A DNA stretch of 21,271 nucleotides from CAZOKZ01 sp964580585 (GCA_964580585.1 CAZOKZ010000074.1:1-21271); one strand, 5' to 3'; shown: positions 1 through 9,168, counted from the stretch's first letter. Notes: generated by a model not told the origin, from the sequence alone. Numbers and translations: made by a program.

Positions 1-2
1 CC

Positions 3-23
3 GGGGGGGGGGGGGGGGCCCCC
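3..23. repeat. 16-base G run followed by five C
   Basis: A run of 16 G is followed directly by CCCCC at the very edge of the window. It could fold on itself, but its position at the start of the sequence makes an assembly or polymerase artefact at a contig end the likelier explanation. No function is inferred. Confidence 0.8.
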
Positions 24-938
24 GCAAATCTAGGGATGTTTGCGCGAAGGGAAAAACAGCCTTTGGCGCTTCGTCCATCCGCGTTATTAACGCGGGTTAA
101 AAAGCGATTAGAAGCGTATTAGGCGCTATTTGCAGCTATTATCGAGTTCGGACATCCTTTTCACGCAGTCGCGCCAACGTGAAATCGTGAGTAATATTCG
201 TTCGATTCCGAACCTTTTTTCATAACTTCAATACCGCCAATCTTGAGCGCACGGACAATACTTGTCTAGTTTCGCTTGACCCTGCCGCATAATTAAAGTT
301 ACGTATGTAACAACTCGTCACAGAGTCTTTGTCCCGCTGATTAACCCCATCAGGCAAGGAGTAATAGGCAGGTCGTTTTTGGGATTCGGAACAGGCACCG
401 GCAACGCCGGTTGCATCGGTTAGTGTCGTGCCTGCGAACAAGTTTATCGCGCAAGCAAACAGTGTTTTGCGCGAAGGCGATAAATCATTTTCTGCCGCGC
501 TACCGATTTTCCAAAACGACGAGAGTGTTTAAGAAAGCAAGCGGCCAACAAGGCCTTCGCGGCGAAAGTCCCCACCGGGCATTTCCGCCGCCATAATGGA
601 GTTTTGTCTTTGATCCAACTCGGGAGGTGCCGTCATGCGGCAACCAAGCACGGACGCGCGACATGCAAATATTAATAACGCGCCAACCGGCGGCGCAAAC
701 CAACCCGATCCGCCGCGCGCCCTGCCTGCGTTCACTCCCCGCGCGCGTCCCACTGCCGCCGGACGCGCCAGCCCGTTTTTCCACCAAACGCAATCGAGCA
801 CACCCGCTCGACAAAACCGGGAAAGGCGAAGACCCCCTTCGCCTCCCCGGCCCCAAGTAGCCCTGAGCGGGCGGTCCCATACGAATCCAAAACCTTAACC
901 ATATCAAACTCTACCTTCAAACAGGGAGAATGCACACC
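24..938. other. Gene-poor GC-rich leader region
   Basis: No convincing gene was found in this stretch of about 0.9 kb. Open frames of 60-135 codons exist on both strands, but they overlap each other, are rich in Arg, Pro and Gly, lack clear ribosome binding sites and show no recognisable domain, as expected for GC-rich non-coding DNA. There are several inverted repeats, including CCGCGTT/AACGCGG at 79-95 and a longer stem near 817-851. A promoter for the downstream operon probably lies in the last 100 bases, but no good -35/-10 pair could be picked out. Confidence 0.5.
817..851. repeat. GC-rich stem-loop upstream of secreted-protein operon
   Basis: GGCGAAG (825-831) and CTTCGCC (837-843) form a perfect 7-bp stem around a 5-base loop. 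CCGG on either side (817-820 and 848-851) extends it. It lies about 90 bases before the first gene of the operon. No U-run follows it on the plus strand, so it is not a classic terminator. It could be a leader hairpin or a repeat element. Confidence 0.4.
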
Positions 939-2879
939 ATGAAAAAGATTTCGCGGAAACTCAGAAGAATCATCGCTGCTGTATTTACTGTGGGTTATTT
1001 AGTTGTGCCACACACTGAAATTTTTGCCGCCAATCCTAGTTCAAAAATTGTTCACATTGTTCCGAGTCTCGCTTCTGACATTTCGCCAACTCATTACAAG
1101 ACGATTGGTACTGCATTGACCAATCTCACCGGCAGTGATCCAATTGTTATTTTGATTAGCCCAGGAACCTATGCTGAAAATATTTCACTGAGCAGAAACA
1201 ACGTGGCACTTGTCGGTGCGGACAGAAACGGCGTTATTATTCAGGGCAAAATTACAATCGATTGCACCACAAGCAATCTATCCACCAGCACTATTTCTAC
1301 ACTGACGATTCAACCGACAGCCTCAAGTACACCATGCATTCAAACGACTGGGGGACCAACTTATACAATTACCAATGTTACCATAGACAATTGCACTCTT
1401 GTTTCCACCGCCGACAATGTTTTAGATTTGGATGAAGGAACGATTTGGATACGTCGATCAACTTTAAATACAGCGACGTCGGGAACGAATAAATATGTCG
1501 CCGATACAACCGGTGGTGGGGATGCTATAATAGAATCTTGTATATTTGCTGATTATCTGACAGATTTGCGAAGTGGGAGTGAAAATATCAGTATTATTGA
1601 CTCGCGTTCACTGGCGACGACTTTTAGTATGATGGGGGCTGAGAATCTTGATAGTGATAAAGTGGCAATTGGCAGTGGTGCCAAGGCAACTGGCGATCAT
1701 TCTACGGCAATTGGCGAGACTGCCGAGGCTCAGGCAAATAAAGCGGTGGCAATTGGATACGGAGCAGTTGCAGAAGAAAGCGGTTCTGTTGCAATTGGAG
1801 AAGGCGCAAATGCACAGGATCAAGGAAGCTTTGCACTAGGGAATGCTGCTATTGCCATCGCAAATGGTTCTGTCGCCATTGGTCCACTATCGAATGCCTC
1901 AGGCTATGATACACTCGCGGTAGGGCGTGGTACCGAAGCGGGAGTTGGTGGAAACTGGAAAACGGCTTCAGTTGCAATAGGAGCATTTGCAAAAACTGAC
2001 ACTGATTTACAAATAAAGCTCGGAGGTAAGCATCCTGGATGGGACCCCAATACCACGATTGAAGATAATAAATATCCCTATGTGACAATTCCTGGATATT
2101 TGCATCTTCAAGCAGTGCCTGATACTGATCGCTATAAACCCTTGAATGCTGATCCAACTCCCATTCCTGAAATCCCGGAACCAAGCATTTATAGCATACT
2201 CAACGGAAGTGAGTATGAGCTTTGGGTACATGATGAAGATGCTTCCGATACAAGATTAAATTCTCATGCTGATCCCGCTCAATTTTCTGATAATCCTTAT
2301 ACATCCTTTGTTGATTCCGAGGTTGTTTTGCCATGGAGCTTTCATCACAAAAATCACTTTGTGGGCAAAGAGGCTATCGTTGATATGGCAAAAGCAATGA
2401 AATGGGTGGAAGAAAAAATGAAGGCGGAACTTGGCGAAGAAGAAGGACAAATAACATTCGTACGTGATTTACCAGAAGAAAATATTAGGGATTATGATAA
2501 TGAAATCGCAAATCGATTTGAAAAACGTTTGGCACAACTCCCTTGGGTAGAAGTGCCAATCAGTGGAGACCATCTACCAGAAGAATCTTTAAGGCAGGTT
2601 GAAGTGCAAAGTTTCCCTATTGAGATCATTTCTGTTCCCGAAGTTGAGTGGAAAACGGGAGCAGTGTATTACAAACAAGTGGAAAAATATGGCACAACCC
2701 CAATTCCCACAGGGGAATATAGATATGAATTGAAGGAAAACTATAAATTTGAGAATGGCAAGCTATATCGTCGCCCTAATTTGAATGAAATTGATTTTGA
2801 GGCGCTTTATCAAAAAGCCAAAGCCCCCGACTGGATTTCCGACCGGGTGGCCGCCCACCGCGCCGCTGAAGGTCAATAA
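939..2879 (+). CDS. Secreted beta-helix / YadA-head-repeat protein
   Basis: A predicted exported protein of 646 residues. The start at 939 is chosen over the ATG at 930 because GGGAG (924-928) is 10 bases upstream and the protein then begins with a signal peptide (MKKISRKLRR, a hydrophobic stretch, cleavage near IFA|AN). Residues about 30-235 look like a right-handed parallel beta-helix of the pectin-lyase type, with the phrase ISPGTYAENI and repeated short beta turns. Residues about 242-355 hold seven or eight YadA-head-like repeats of about 14 residues (VAIG-x-x-A-x-A pattern). No trimeric autotransporter membrane anchor follows. Instead there is a charged segment containing YELWVHDED and a G-A-V-Y-Y motif near residue 573, which matches a module in the next three genes. 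The body is AT-rich, while the last 60 bases are GC-rich. The role is probably surface adhesion or structure; the exact function is unknown. Confidence 0.85.
   Translation: MKKISRKLRRIIAAVFTVGYLVVPHTEIFAANPSSKIVHIVPSLASDISPTHYKTIGTALTNLTGSDPIVILISPGTYAENISLSRNNVALVGADRNGVIIQGKITIDCTTSNLSTSTISTLTIQPTASSTPCIQTTGGPTYTITNVTIDNCTLVSTADNVLDLDEGTIWIRRSTLNTATSGTNKYVADTTGGGDAIIESCIFADYLTDLRSGSENISIIDSRSLATTFSMMGAENLDSDKVAIGSGAKATGDHSTAIGETAEAQANKAVAIGYGAVAEESGSVAIGEGANAQDQGSFALGNAAIAIANGSVAIGPLSNASGYDTLAVGRGTEAGVGGNWKTASVAIGAFAKTDTDLQIKLGGKHPGWDPNTTIEDNKYPYVTIPGYLHLQAVPDTDRYKPLNADPTPIPEIPEPSIYSILNGSEYELWVHDEDASDTRLNSHADPAQFSDNPYTSFVDSEVVLPWSFHHKNHFVGKEAIVDMAKAMKWVEEKMKAELGEEEGQITFVRDLPEENIRDYDNEIANRFEKRLAQLPWVEVPISGDHLPEESLRQVEVQSFPIEIISVPEVEWKTGAVYYKQVEKYGTTPIPTGEYRYELKENYKFENGKLYRRPNLNEIDFEALYQKAKAPDWISDRVAAHRAAEGQ
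1663..2000 (+). repeat. YadA-head-type tandem repeats (about 42 bp units)
   Basis: The coding sequence repeats an approximate 42-base unit beginning at GTGGCAATTGG-like words. It translates as VAIG-x-G-A-x-A plus four to six variable residues. The last units are less regular: one is longer (containing GGNWKTAS) and the array ends in QIKLGG. In trimeric autotransporter heads this pattern forms a left-handed beta-roll that works only as a trimer, so the product may be trimeric. Confidence 0.8.
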
Positions 2880-2916
2880 GTTAGCGCAAGCCCCGAGCAT
2901 TCCATAAAGGAGAAGC

Positions 2917-5307
2917 ATGAACATGAGACGATTATCTAAACTGCTCGCCCTTGCTGCTGCCCTCGCTTTGGCTCCATTTACGGCCCATGCTCAGCAAGGC
3001 GGATTTTATTCAGACACAATTAGCGGTGAAATTCTGCTAACCAACATTAACGGCAACACGCTGACGTTCAATGTTGAATATGCCAGCCCAGATTGTCTTG
3101 CAGACCTCAAGCTAGAATTCCAATTTCAAGATCCAAATGGCACATGGTGGGATATAGGTGGTACTCTTACAATGAATTCATCCACTCCCTCCACGGGTTC
3201 TTCTTACAATAGCAGTATAAGCAGTGTTGAAAGCAGCAACGGCTGTGGCTCGGTTAATGTATCATGGGACCGCGAAGCCGCATTTAATGGTTCTTTTCCT
3301 GACGAAACCCCATTTGAAAAAACGCCCATTCGCGTGATCGCTACGGTTGATGATATTGAAACCGGTGGTTATTCCGACCCCAGCGTGTTTTCAAAACGTC
3401 TTTCTAATCTTCTGATGCTCGACCACTTTTATGGGACAAACAGTTACCAGACTATTGGTAAAGCAGAGCCCATTACAACAAGCAATTTAAGTGGCGCTGG
3501 TACAGGTCGCCCCGCCAACACACTGGATGATAGCGGAAATGAAAAACTGTGGTATGCACCGTTGGCTGTTCAGGCAACCTATGATGACAATACCTGGGAG
3601 GATAACATTGCTGATCGTACCGTACAGGCCGTCGGAGCAAATATCGTTATTTTCACCAATTACACAACCGGTCCAGATGAAACAAGGACATTGGATGCGG
3701 AAGCGTACGCATTTCCTTCACTTGATGGATTTGAGGCGAAATATTCTACACCTATTAGTACGTATGCCGTGATTTCTCAAGGTGGAACTTATTTCGACGC
3801 TTTTCGAGCCATTGGAAGCATTACCAGAGCAATTGCTGCTTTCGATTCACCTTCAAACAACTATGTTCATTCACTGATTGGCTCAGTTGGTCAAACCATG
3901 CTTGGTAAAGTTCCTCCGAAAGACGAACTGGATAATTTTCTAACAACAAGCTATCCGCTTGAAAAAAGGAAAGTGTCCGACATTGCTCTATTTGAAACAA
4001 CTTCATCTGCTTATGGTTTTCATGCTCATGGAGGCGCACCAATCATTGATCTGCGCGAACAGCCAATAACTGATGCTAATTCAACAACACTGGCTACAAT
4101 ATTTGCCGATCCTGTTGCTTCGGGCTCGGGTGACCGGGGCTATCCTGATAGTACCGGGCCATATCGCAGACGGGGAGGTTATCTGCACCGCGTGACAGCC
4201 AATGAACACATCGTCGCATCAAGTACGAACGACAGCTATATCAATGTTACCGAAGCGACTGGTGCGATTACTCAGTTGAGCTTAAATGAAAACGAAGGAA
4301 CATCAAATTTCAACGATCCTGGACAGGATCAATTACCCCGGATTTTTCAGGAATATATGAGTGTTGAAGCATTTCCGCTGACCTTCTTCCGCAAGGATAT
4401 TGGAATAAATATCTATAATACGCTGCTGGTGAGAAGCCAACTAACCGGAGGTGAAGGCGAACGAGGACATGGCGGAACTGTTCGTGAGGCCCCGTTTATT
4501 CGTTCTTCCACCAGCGACGCCAAATATTTTTATGAAACTCAAGAGGCAACCTCTCCTGCTAGCAACTATTTTCCATACGAGAAATTTGAGCCGACAACTC
4601 CTGATATTATCGCAACCGATTATTTTCCGCCGGAGCACAAAGCAACTATTCTTGCACAGGATAGCGTCATTATTGGCGATGGCATCAGCGTGAATAAAGG
4701 CATTGATGCCGATGGGGTGGTGGTCAAATCCATGCGCCTGACACCAAGAAATGATGACCCCATTGTTCATGAACGACTACCCGCCCCCGACCGTGTTGGG
4801 TTAATCTATTATGATTTACTGAGAAACCGGATTCGACTCAGTGTTGCCGCCCCAAATACAACTTCTTCGCCACCGAAACCTAAAGCAATTGCCTGGGTTG
4901 ATCTCAATTTTGATGACACGACTGATTTAGAATCAGATGCGGCCGATCTTCGTAAACATGCACACCCAAAGATGACTGGAACGTATAGTTCCGGAGACAT
5001 TGTATTGACAATTACCGGCATGTTTAAAAGTGATGGCACCCTTGATGAGCCGGGCACGCTTTTTTGGCGTCGTATACCTTTTGGCACAGAAGGTCGTGGA
5101 GAAACGTTATGGAAGCCGTTGACAGTCTCCGGGACAGCTTCAAGTGATTCCTATACGATAACGATCTCTAGTTCCACATTTACCGGCGCGGCAGCAGGAC
5201 TTGACGAGGAAGTTGGCAAAACCGGTCAAATTATCGAATTTATGGTCTTTTCCACGGAAGATGAAGTACGTTGCCGTGCCGCCGGAACATCGTTAAGCAT
5301 TCTCTGA
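2917..5307 (+). CDS. Secreted protein with C-terminal IYYD / FWRR module
   Basis: An exported protein of 796 residues. AAAGGAG (2906-2912) serves the start. ATG at 2917 or 2923 are both possible, and the later one has the more usual spacing. The signal peptide is clear (RRLSKLLALAAALALA, cleavage AHA|QQ). The middle is unrecognised and Ser/Thr/Asn/Asp rich, with D-H-F-Y-G-T-N-S near residue 170 and Y-A-V-I-S-Q-G near residue 285. The C-terminal part contains IDADGV, then VGLIYYD near residue 627, a W-x-D-L strand, and FWRRIPFGTEGRG near residue 715. The FWRR phrase recurs nearly unchanged in the gene at 7249, and the IYYD phrase in all four genes of this run, so they are paralogues. The gap to the preceding gene is 37 bases, consistent with one transcript. 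No enzymatic motif is visible. A cell-surface or fibre component is inferred. Confidence 0.85.
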   Translation: MNMRRLSKLLALAAALALAPFTAHAQQGGFYSDTISGEILLTNINGNTLTFNVEYASPDCLADLKLEFQFQDPNGTWWDIGGTLTMNSSTPSTGSSYNSSISSVESSNGCGSVNVSWDREAAFNGSFPDETPFEKTPIRVIATVDDIETGGYSDPSVFSKRLSNLLMLDHFYGTNSYQTIGKAEPITTSNLSGAGTGRPANTLDDSGNEKLWYAPLAVQATYDDNTWEDNIADRTVQAVGANIVIFTNYTTGPDETRTLDAEAYAFPSLDGFEAKYSTPISTYAVISQGGTYFDAFRAIGSITRAIAAFDSPSNNYVHSLIGSVGQTMLGKVPPKDELDNFLTTSYPLEKRKVSDIALFETTSSAYGFHAHGGAPIIDLREQPITDANSTTLATIFADPVASGSGDRGYPDSTGPYRRRGGYLHRVTANEHIVASSTNDSYINVTEATGAITQLSLNENEGTSNFNDPGQDQLPRIFQEYMSVEAFPLTFFRKDIGINIYNTLLVRSQLTGGEGERGHGGTVREAPFIRSSTSDAKYFYETQEATSPASNYFPYEKFEPTTPDIIATDYFPPEHKATILAQDSVIIGDGISVNKGIDADGVVVKSMRLTPRNDDPIVHERLPAPDRVGLIYYDLLRNRIRLSVAAPNTTSSPPKPKAIAWVDLNFDDTTDLESDAADLRKHAHPKMTGTYSSGDIVLTITGMFKSDGTLDEPGTLFWRRIPFGTEGRGETLWKPLTVSGTASSDSYTITISSSTFTGAAAGLDEEVGKTGQIIEFMVFSTEDEVRCRAAGTSLSIL

Positions 5308-5335
5308 AAACGAATGATTCAGTGAGGTGAACTTT

Positions 5336-7237
5336 ATGAAAATTCTGGAATTTACACAGGCTGCCCGGCAAATATCCTTATTGTGCTTTGCCATAGGCTT
5401 GCCCGGCATTATGTTTGCAGGACCGTTGACTGCCACCACTACGATCGAGGCTGATCAGCTTCATCTTGGCAGTATTGATGGGCTTGATTTTGATGATGAC
5501 ATTGATTTAACTCTGCCAGATATGACTGGCGAGCCCGGTCTTTTTGCTACGTATAGTAATGGCTTGAACCCTATTATCGATGGCGAGCTTGACGATCATG
5601 ATGTTGCAAATGACAATAATGCCTCGACCACCAGTCTTCTGATGCGTTTTGTTGAATACCCCAATGAATTTTCGAATATGGTTATCCAAGCTATTTATTG
5701 GAATGATACATCAACTGGAGAGTTTACGGCGGATGGTTATGAATCGTTCCTGACAGGTGGGACAATAACGTCCATCTCTCATGTTGATGATTATTATGGA
5801 ACGAGTTCAAAGAAAATTCATAAAGAAGTTGTTGGGACACAGGTTCTTGGACTTCATACTGGCGGAACGGGGAAAACGCTTGGGGGCATTCGTGGCGTCC
5901 GCGATGATTTTCGGATGAATTTACTTTCGTCCGGGATCGTCGCGCTTGATAACACGATTTCTTTAGAAGAAACGACGGATTGGCGCTATCGACGTTGGTT
6001 TGTGGAATCGGTAATAGGTGGAATATTTGAAGCGATGATTTCTCCTCCACGTTCAGCCGACGCGCGTGCATATTCTGGTACTACGGTACCTGGAAGAGTC
6101 GAGTGGCTTATCGGTTCGGAAGGAATAAATCAAATCGATATGGGTACCAGTGATTCAAAATCCTATGATGCCCTCGCTCGTCAGGACATTCCACATATTT
6201 TAGTCAGCGATTCCTTTATCAATTTCGGGACATTGCGAGGATCAAAATATTCTTTGTTCGACCCCCATGATTCTCATGACACGGAACTCAATTCGAGTGT
6301 TTCAGAAAATTCAAGCATCAAACGCTGGACTGGTATTGCGAGTCTTGCTCCGAATATCACTGATGAAAACGAAAAGACAATTGTCCCGTCATCTGCGGGG
6401 TTATCCTTGCACCGACAGACTGATCCGCCAACCGAGGCGCTGAAAACACAGCGTACACGGCGTTTGATGCGACGATTCAATAACATATCACACAAAGATT
6501 CGTTTATCGAAAAAACCTATCCCTCCATTGATGCCGACGGCATCATGGTTATTGGTGACGGTGATTCGGATTCAGGGGTAACTGGGTATGATACTGACGC
6601 TCTTCATATTCGCGGTTATCTGAAGTTTAATCCATATATCACGGCTTCGGCAGGAGCAGGTATTGATGCTCAAGTGTTGAAAATGTTGCCGCCTTCTGAA
6701 CAGGCAGGCATCATCTATTATGACCCAGAAAAACCAACAAACACCGGCGGAACATCTGATGTCCCTGGTCTGTATGTCAGTGTTGTTAAAAATGACGGTT
6801 CGATCACGTGGCGAAAACTTGAATTCGATCTTGACCATGTGGAAATTCGCGGTAGCGATAATGAAGTCATTACCACCCCATCGGCAGCAGATTTGGAAAC
6901 AGCGCTTCGAGATGCTACCGACGAAGTCAAAACACAAACACCCGTGATTGAAATTACACGGCCTAATAGTACAACGATAACGGCATGGTTCTATCATTTT
7001 TCAGCCACCCCCACCGTTAGCCGTTCGCTAATTCAAAGTGATTTTTCTCGTGGACTTGAAAATAGAATCATGTCAACGGGCTTGTTGAATAAATCCACCG
7101 AGATCGATTATGTTGTGGGAACCAGCCCGGCAGTGTATTCGACAAACTTCACCGTCGATCCCAATTTAACTGAAATAATCATCCATGCAACTGATCCGTT
7201 CACGAATCAGACTTCAGCCGTCACAGTTCTGTTTTAA
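5336..7237 (+). CDS. Secreted protein with IDADG and IIYYD module
   Basis: An exported protein of 633 residues, using ATG 5336 because GAGGTGA (5324-5330) is well spaced for it. An in-frame GTG at 5327 lies inside that ribosome binding site and is rejected. The signal peptide ends near IMFA|GPL. The first third is Asp/Thr rich. D-D-Y-Y-G-T-S-S near residue 145 echoes D-H-F-Y-G-T-N-S in the preceding gene. SIDADGIMVIGDGD and HIRGYLKFNP lead into AGIIYYD near residue 456, followed by a GLYVSV strand and W-R-K-L-E-F. The C-terminus (about LTEIIIHATDPF to the end) aligns by eye with the last beta-hairpin of the neighbouring paralogues, but the FWRR phrase is missing. The gene starts 28 bases after its upstream neighbour. 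Function unknown; probably surface-exposed or released. Confidence 0.83.
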   Translation: MKILEFTQAARQISLLCFAIGLPGIMFAGPLTATTTIEADQLHLGSIDGLDFDDDIDLTLPDMTGEPGLFATYSNGLNPIIDGELDDHDVANDNNASTTSLLMRFVEYPNEFSNMVIQAIYWNDTSTGEFTADGYESFLTGGTITSISHVDDYYGTSSKKIHKEVVGTQVLGLHTGGTGKTLGGIRGVRDDFRMNLLSSGIVALDNTISLEETTDWRYRRWFVESVIGGIFEAMISPPRSADARAYSGTTVPGRVEWLIGSEGINQIDMGTSDSKSYDALARQDIPHILVSDSFINFGTLRGSKYSLFDPHDSHDTELNSSVSENSSIKRWTGIASLAPNITDENEKTIVPSSAGLSLHRQTDPPTEALKTQRTRRLMRRFNNISHKDSFIEKTYPSIDADGIMVIGDGDSDSGVTGYDTDALHIRGYLKFNPYITASAGAGIDAQVLKMLPPSEQAGIIYYDPEKPTNTGGTSDVPGLYVSVVKNDGSITWRKLEFDLDHVEIRGSDNEVITTPSAADLETALRDATDEVKTQTPVIEITRPNSTTITAWFYHFSATPTVSRSLIQSDFSRGLENRIMSTGLLNKSTEIDYVVGTSPAVYSTNFTVDPNLTEIIIHATDPFTNQTSAVTVLF

Positions 7238-7248
7238 GGAGTCATTCT

Positions 7249-9057
7249 ATGAGAAATATTCTACCAATTCGCTATGGTATGCAAACTTGTCTGGCATTCG
7301 TGTTGCTTGGTTGCACTCTTGCCTACTCACCGTCTCAAGCGCAAGTTGGCAAAGAAACGGTTCGTGTAAGTATTGGTTCTACCAGTGCGACAACCCCGGA
7401 GCCATGGGCAATCACCGACAAGGGGCAAACCAGCAATCTGTTTAGCCCTCTAACGCTCAATTCGTTCTACAAAGAGGACCAATGGGGTGCAGACCAGGAA
7501 ACCAACTTTGCCAAACGTGGTATTTGGAACAATCCGCTATGGGTTAGCTCAATAGGAGTGATTGAGAGCAAAAATAGCTCAAACGATGATGGGACTCGAA
7601 CCGCCGATCAAGTTCAAAGTAGCCGTCCCATCAATTACATCGCCATGATCAGCCAGGGCATTATTACAAAGGGTGCGCCAACCCCTGGCAGTTGGCTAAA
7701 GGCTATCGGAAAGCGAGATATAATAAGTACTGCGTTTATTCCAGGGAATTTTGAAGCTGATGTTGATGATGACCCAGGAGTTGAGCCACTCAAAGATGAG
7801 CCAATAAACTTTCTCGGCTTTCGTGCAACCGAATGTTTTACTGGAGTTTCGGGTCAAATAACCGGCCTGATTAACCCAAGCAATGTCCGGCAGATGGATT
7901 CGCGGCGTATATTATTTTTGGAAGATCAACTTTGGAATGCTTCAGCTTCGGTAGTCAAAAACTTCATTGGCGCACGAAGCATTGCCTGGATCGACAATCA
8001 AGCGCGGCCTAACGAAAGCACTCCGAAAGGGTATGTTAAAAATGCGGCTGCCACCCGCAACGTTAATATAACCAACGTCCCCAAGTCTGGGTTCAATGTT
8101 TTTCAAGGTACGGGGATTTCTTCCGGGTTTTGGTTTTTCGAGATTCTATGGCGCATGAAAGATAGTGACGAAACCGACAAGGTGGACGACCATAGAATTG
8201 ACGATTGGTGCTCGCTTGAGATTAGTAGCCCGGTCTATTCGGACACAGTTGATGTTTTTGCCAAAACCGGGGTGTATATTGAAGACCCTCATCCGTCTGG
8301 ACCAAGCGGTTCTCCTTTATTGGTCCCGTATGTCGCAGGGTACGCAATTCCCGAGCAAGAAAGCGATCAGACAATTTATATTGAACAAGTATCCTCCATC
8401 ATTGCCCGTTCCGATGCTGTTTTGGCAAATATCGAACAAGCGAAAACATCTGAAATCGTTCATGTGCGCGATATTTTGCACCTTTCACCCTTGAAGGATC
8501 ATCCGTCATTTGATCCTGATACAGAATGGAATGATCGGACAGGCATTTTGTATTTCAACGCATCGCAAAATCGGCTGTACTTCAGTATGGCGGTCAAGAC
8601 TGGCGATCCCGACATCGACGCCAAAAAGCCCGTTGCTTGGATTCCGTTGAGCATCGATATAAGCAACGCCTATTTGCCCGATGGGGGCGATGCAGACAAC
8701 ATCGGTGACACGCCAGGAGAAAAATCGTCGTTAACTGAAACGTATGAGTCGTTGTCGGTGCAAGTTCAAAATGGAAGCCAGCTAATCGTTGAAGGTTTTA
8801 ACTCAACTACGCCGTCCGCTTTTTGGCGTCGTAAAGGATATGGGGTTGAACAACGCGGTAAAACCGACTGGACATCGTTTACCCCTGAAAACTGGACTTC
8901 TAGTCCGGCGATACCATCTTCCGTTTTAAGCAATATGCAACAAGCGGCGGATGATGGTTTTGCCCCAAGTGACTTTCGCAAGGGAATGGAAATTGAGATC
9001 ATTTTAGTTCACCCTACAACGCGAGATGTGGCCGGTACAGTCTTTCGCCTCATTTGA
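7249..9057 (+). CDS. Secreted, probable lipoprotein, with ILYFN / FWRR module
   Basis: A 602-residue exported protein with a strong ribosome binding site (AAGGAG at 7236-7241, 7-base spacing), 11 bases after the preceding gene. The signal region contains FVLLGC, a good lipobox with Cys22, so lipid anchoring is likely; cleavage at SQA|QV by signal peptidase I is the alternative. Y-I-A-M-I-S-Q-G near residue 130 matches Y-A-V-I-S-Q-G of the gene at 2917. The C-terminal part has HVRDILHLSP, TGILYFN near residue 431, V-A-W-I-P-L, then FWRRKGYGVEQRGKTDW near residue 524, closely matching the gene at 2917, and a final beta-hairpin. It is the last gene of the four-gene run and would be the membrane-attached member if the lipobox is used. 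No catalytic motif was recognised. Confidence 0.84.
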   Translation: MRNILPIRYGMQTCLAFVLLGCTLAYSPSQAQVGKETVRVSIGSTSATTPEPWAITDKGQTSNLFSPLTLNSFYKEDQWGADQETNFAKRGIWNNPLWVSSIGVIESKNSSNDDGTRTADQVQSSRPINYIAMISQGIITKGAPTPGSWLKAIGKRDIISTAFIPGNFEADVDDDPGVEPLKDEPINFLGFRATECFTGVSGQITGLINPSNVRQMDSRRILFLEDQLWNASASVVKNFIGARSIAWIDNQARPNESTPKGYVKNAAATRNVNITNVPKSGFNVFQGTGISSGFWFFEILWRMKDSDETDKVDDHRIDDWCSLEISSPVYSDTVDVFAKTGVYIEDPHPSGPSGSPLLVPYVAGYAIPEQESDQTIYIEQVSSIIARSDAVLANIEQAKTSEIVHVRDILHLSPLKDHPSFDPDTEWNDRTGILYFNASQNRLYFSMAVKTGDPDIDAKKPVAWIPLSIDISNAYLPDGGDADNIGDTPGEKSSLTETYESLSVQVQNGSQLIVEGFNSTTPSAFWRRKGYGVEQRGKTDWTSFTPENWTSSPAIPSSVLSNMQQAADDGFAPSDFRKGMEIEIILVHPTTRDVAGTVFRLI

Positions 9058-9090
9058 ATTGAGATTATACGATGTGAAATTCCGTTTTGG

Positions 9091-9119
9091 TTGACACTTG
9101 TGTGATTGCGCACTAAACT
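9091..9119 (+). promoter_or_regulatory. Strong sigma70-type promoter for FG-GAP gene
   Basis: TTGACA (9091-9096) and TAAACT (9114-9119) are separated by exactly 17 bases. This is a perfect -35, a good -10 and ideal spacing. Transcription would start near 9126 and give a leader of about 60 bases before the ATG at 9188. The FG-GAP gene therefore looks separately transcribed from the four-gene run upstream. Confidence 0.65.
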
Positions 9120-9134
9120 TTCTCTGAAAAATAG

Positions 9135-9168
9135 GACTGGCATTCAAACCCATGGATGCCAGTCTTTT
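9135..9168 (+). terminator. Leader hairpin with U-run (terminator or attenuator)
   Basis: GACTGGCAT (9135-9143) and ATGCCAGTC (9156-9164) are perfect 9-bp inverted arms around a 12-base loop, followed at once by TTTT. It has terminator form, but it sits downstream of the promoter at 9091 and upstream of the ribosome binding site at 9177-9184. It may end readthrough from the upstream operon, attenuate the FG-GAP transcript, or both. Confidence 0.65.

Noticed and set aside
220..441. 73-codon minus-strand ORF
   Set aside because: No ribosome binding site, no domain, and no signal that it differs from chance.
500..907. 135-codon minus-strand ORF and overlapping plus-strand ORFs
   Set aside because: All are Arg/Gly/Pro-rich, overlap one another on both strands, lack ribosome binding sites and match the expectation for GC-rich non-coding DNA.
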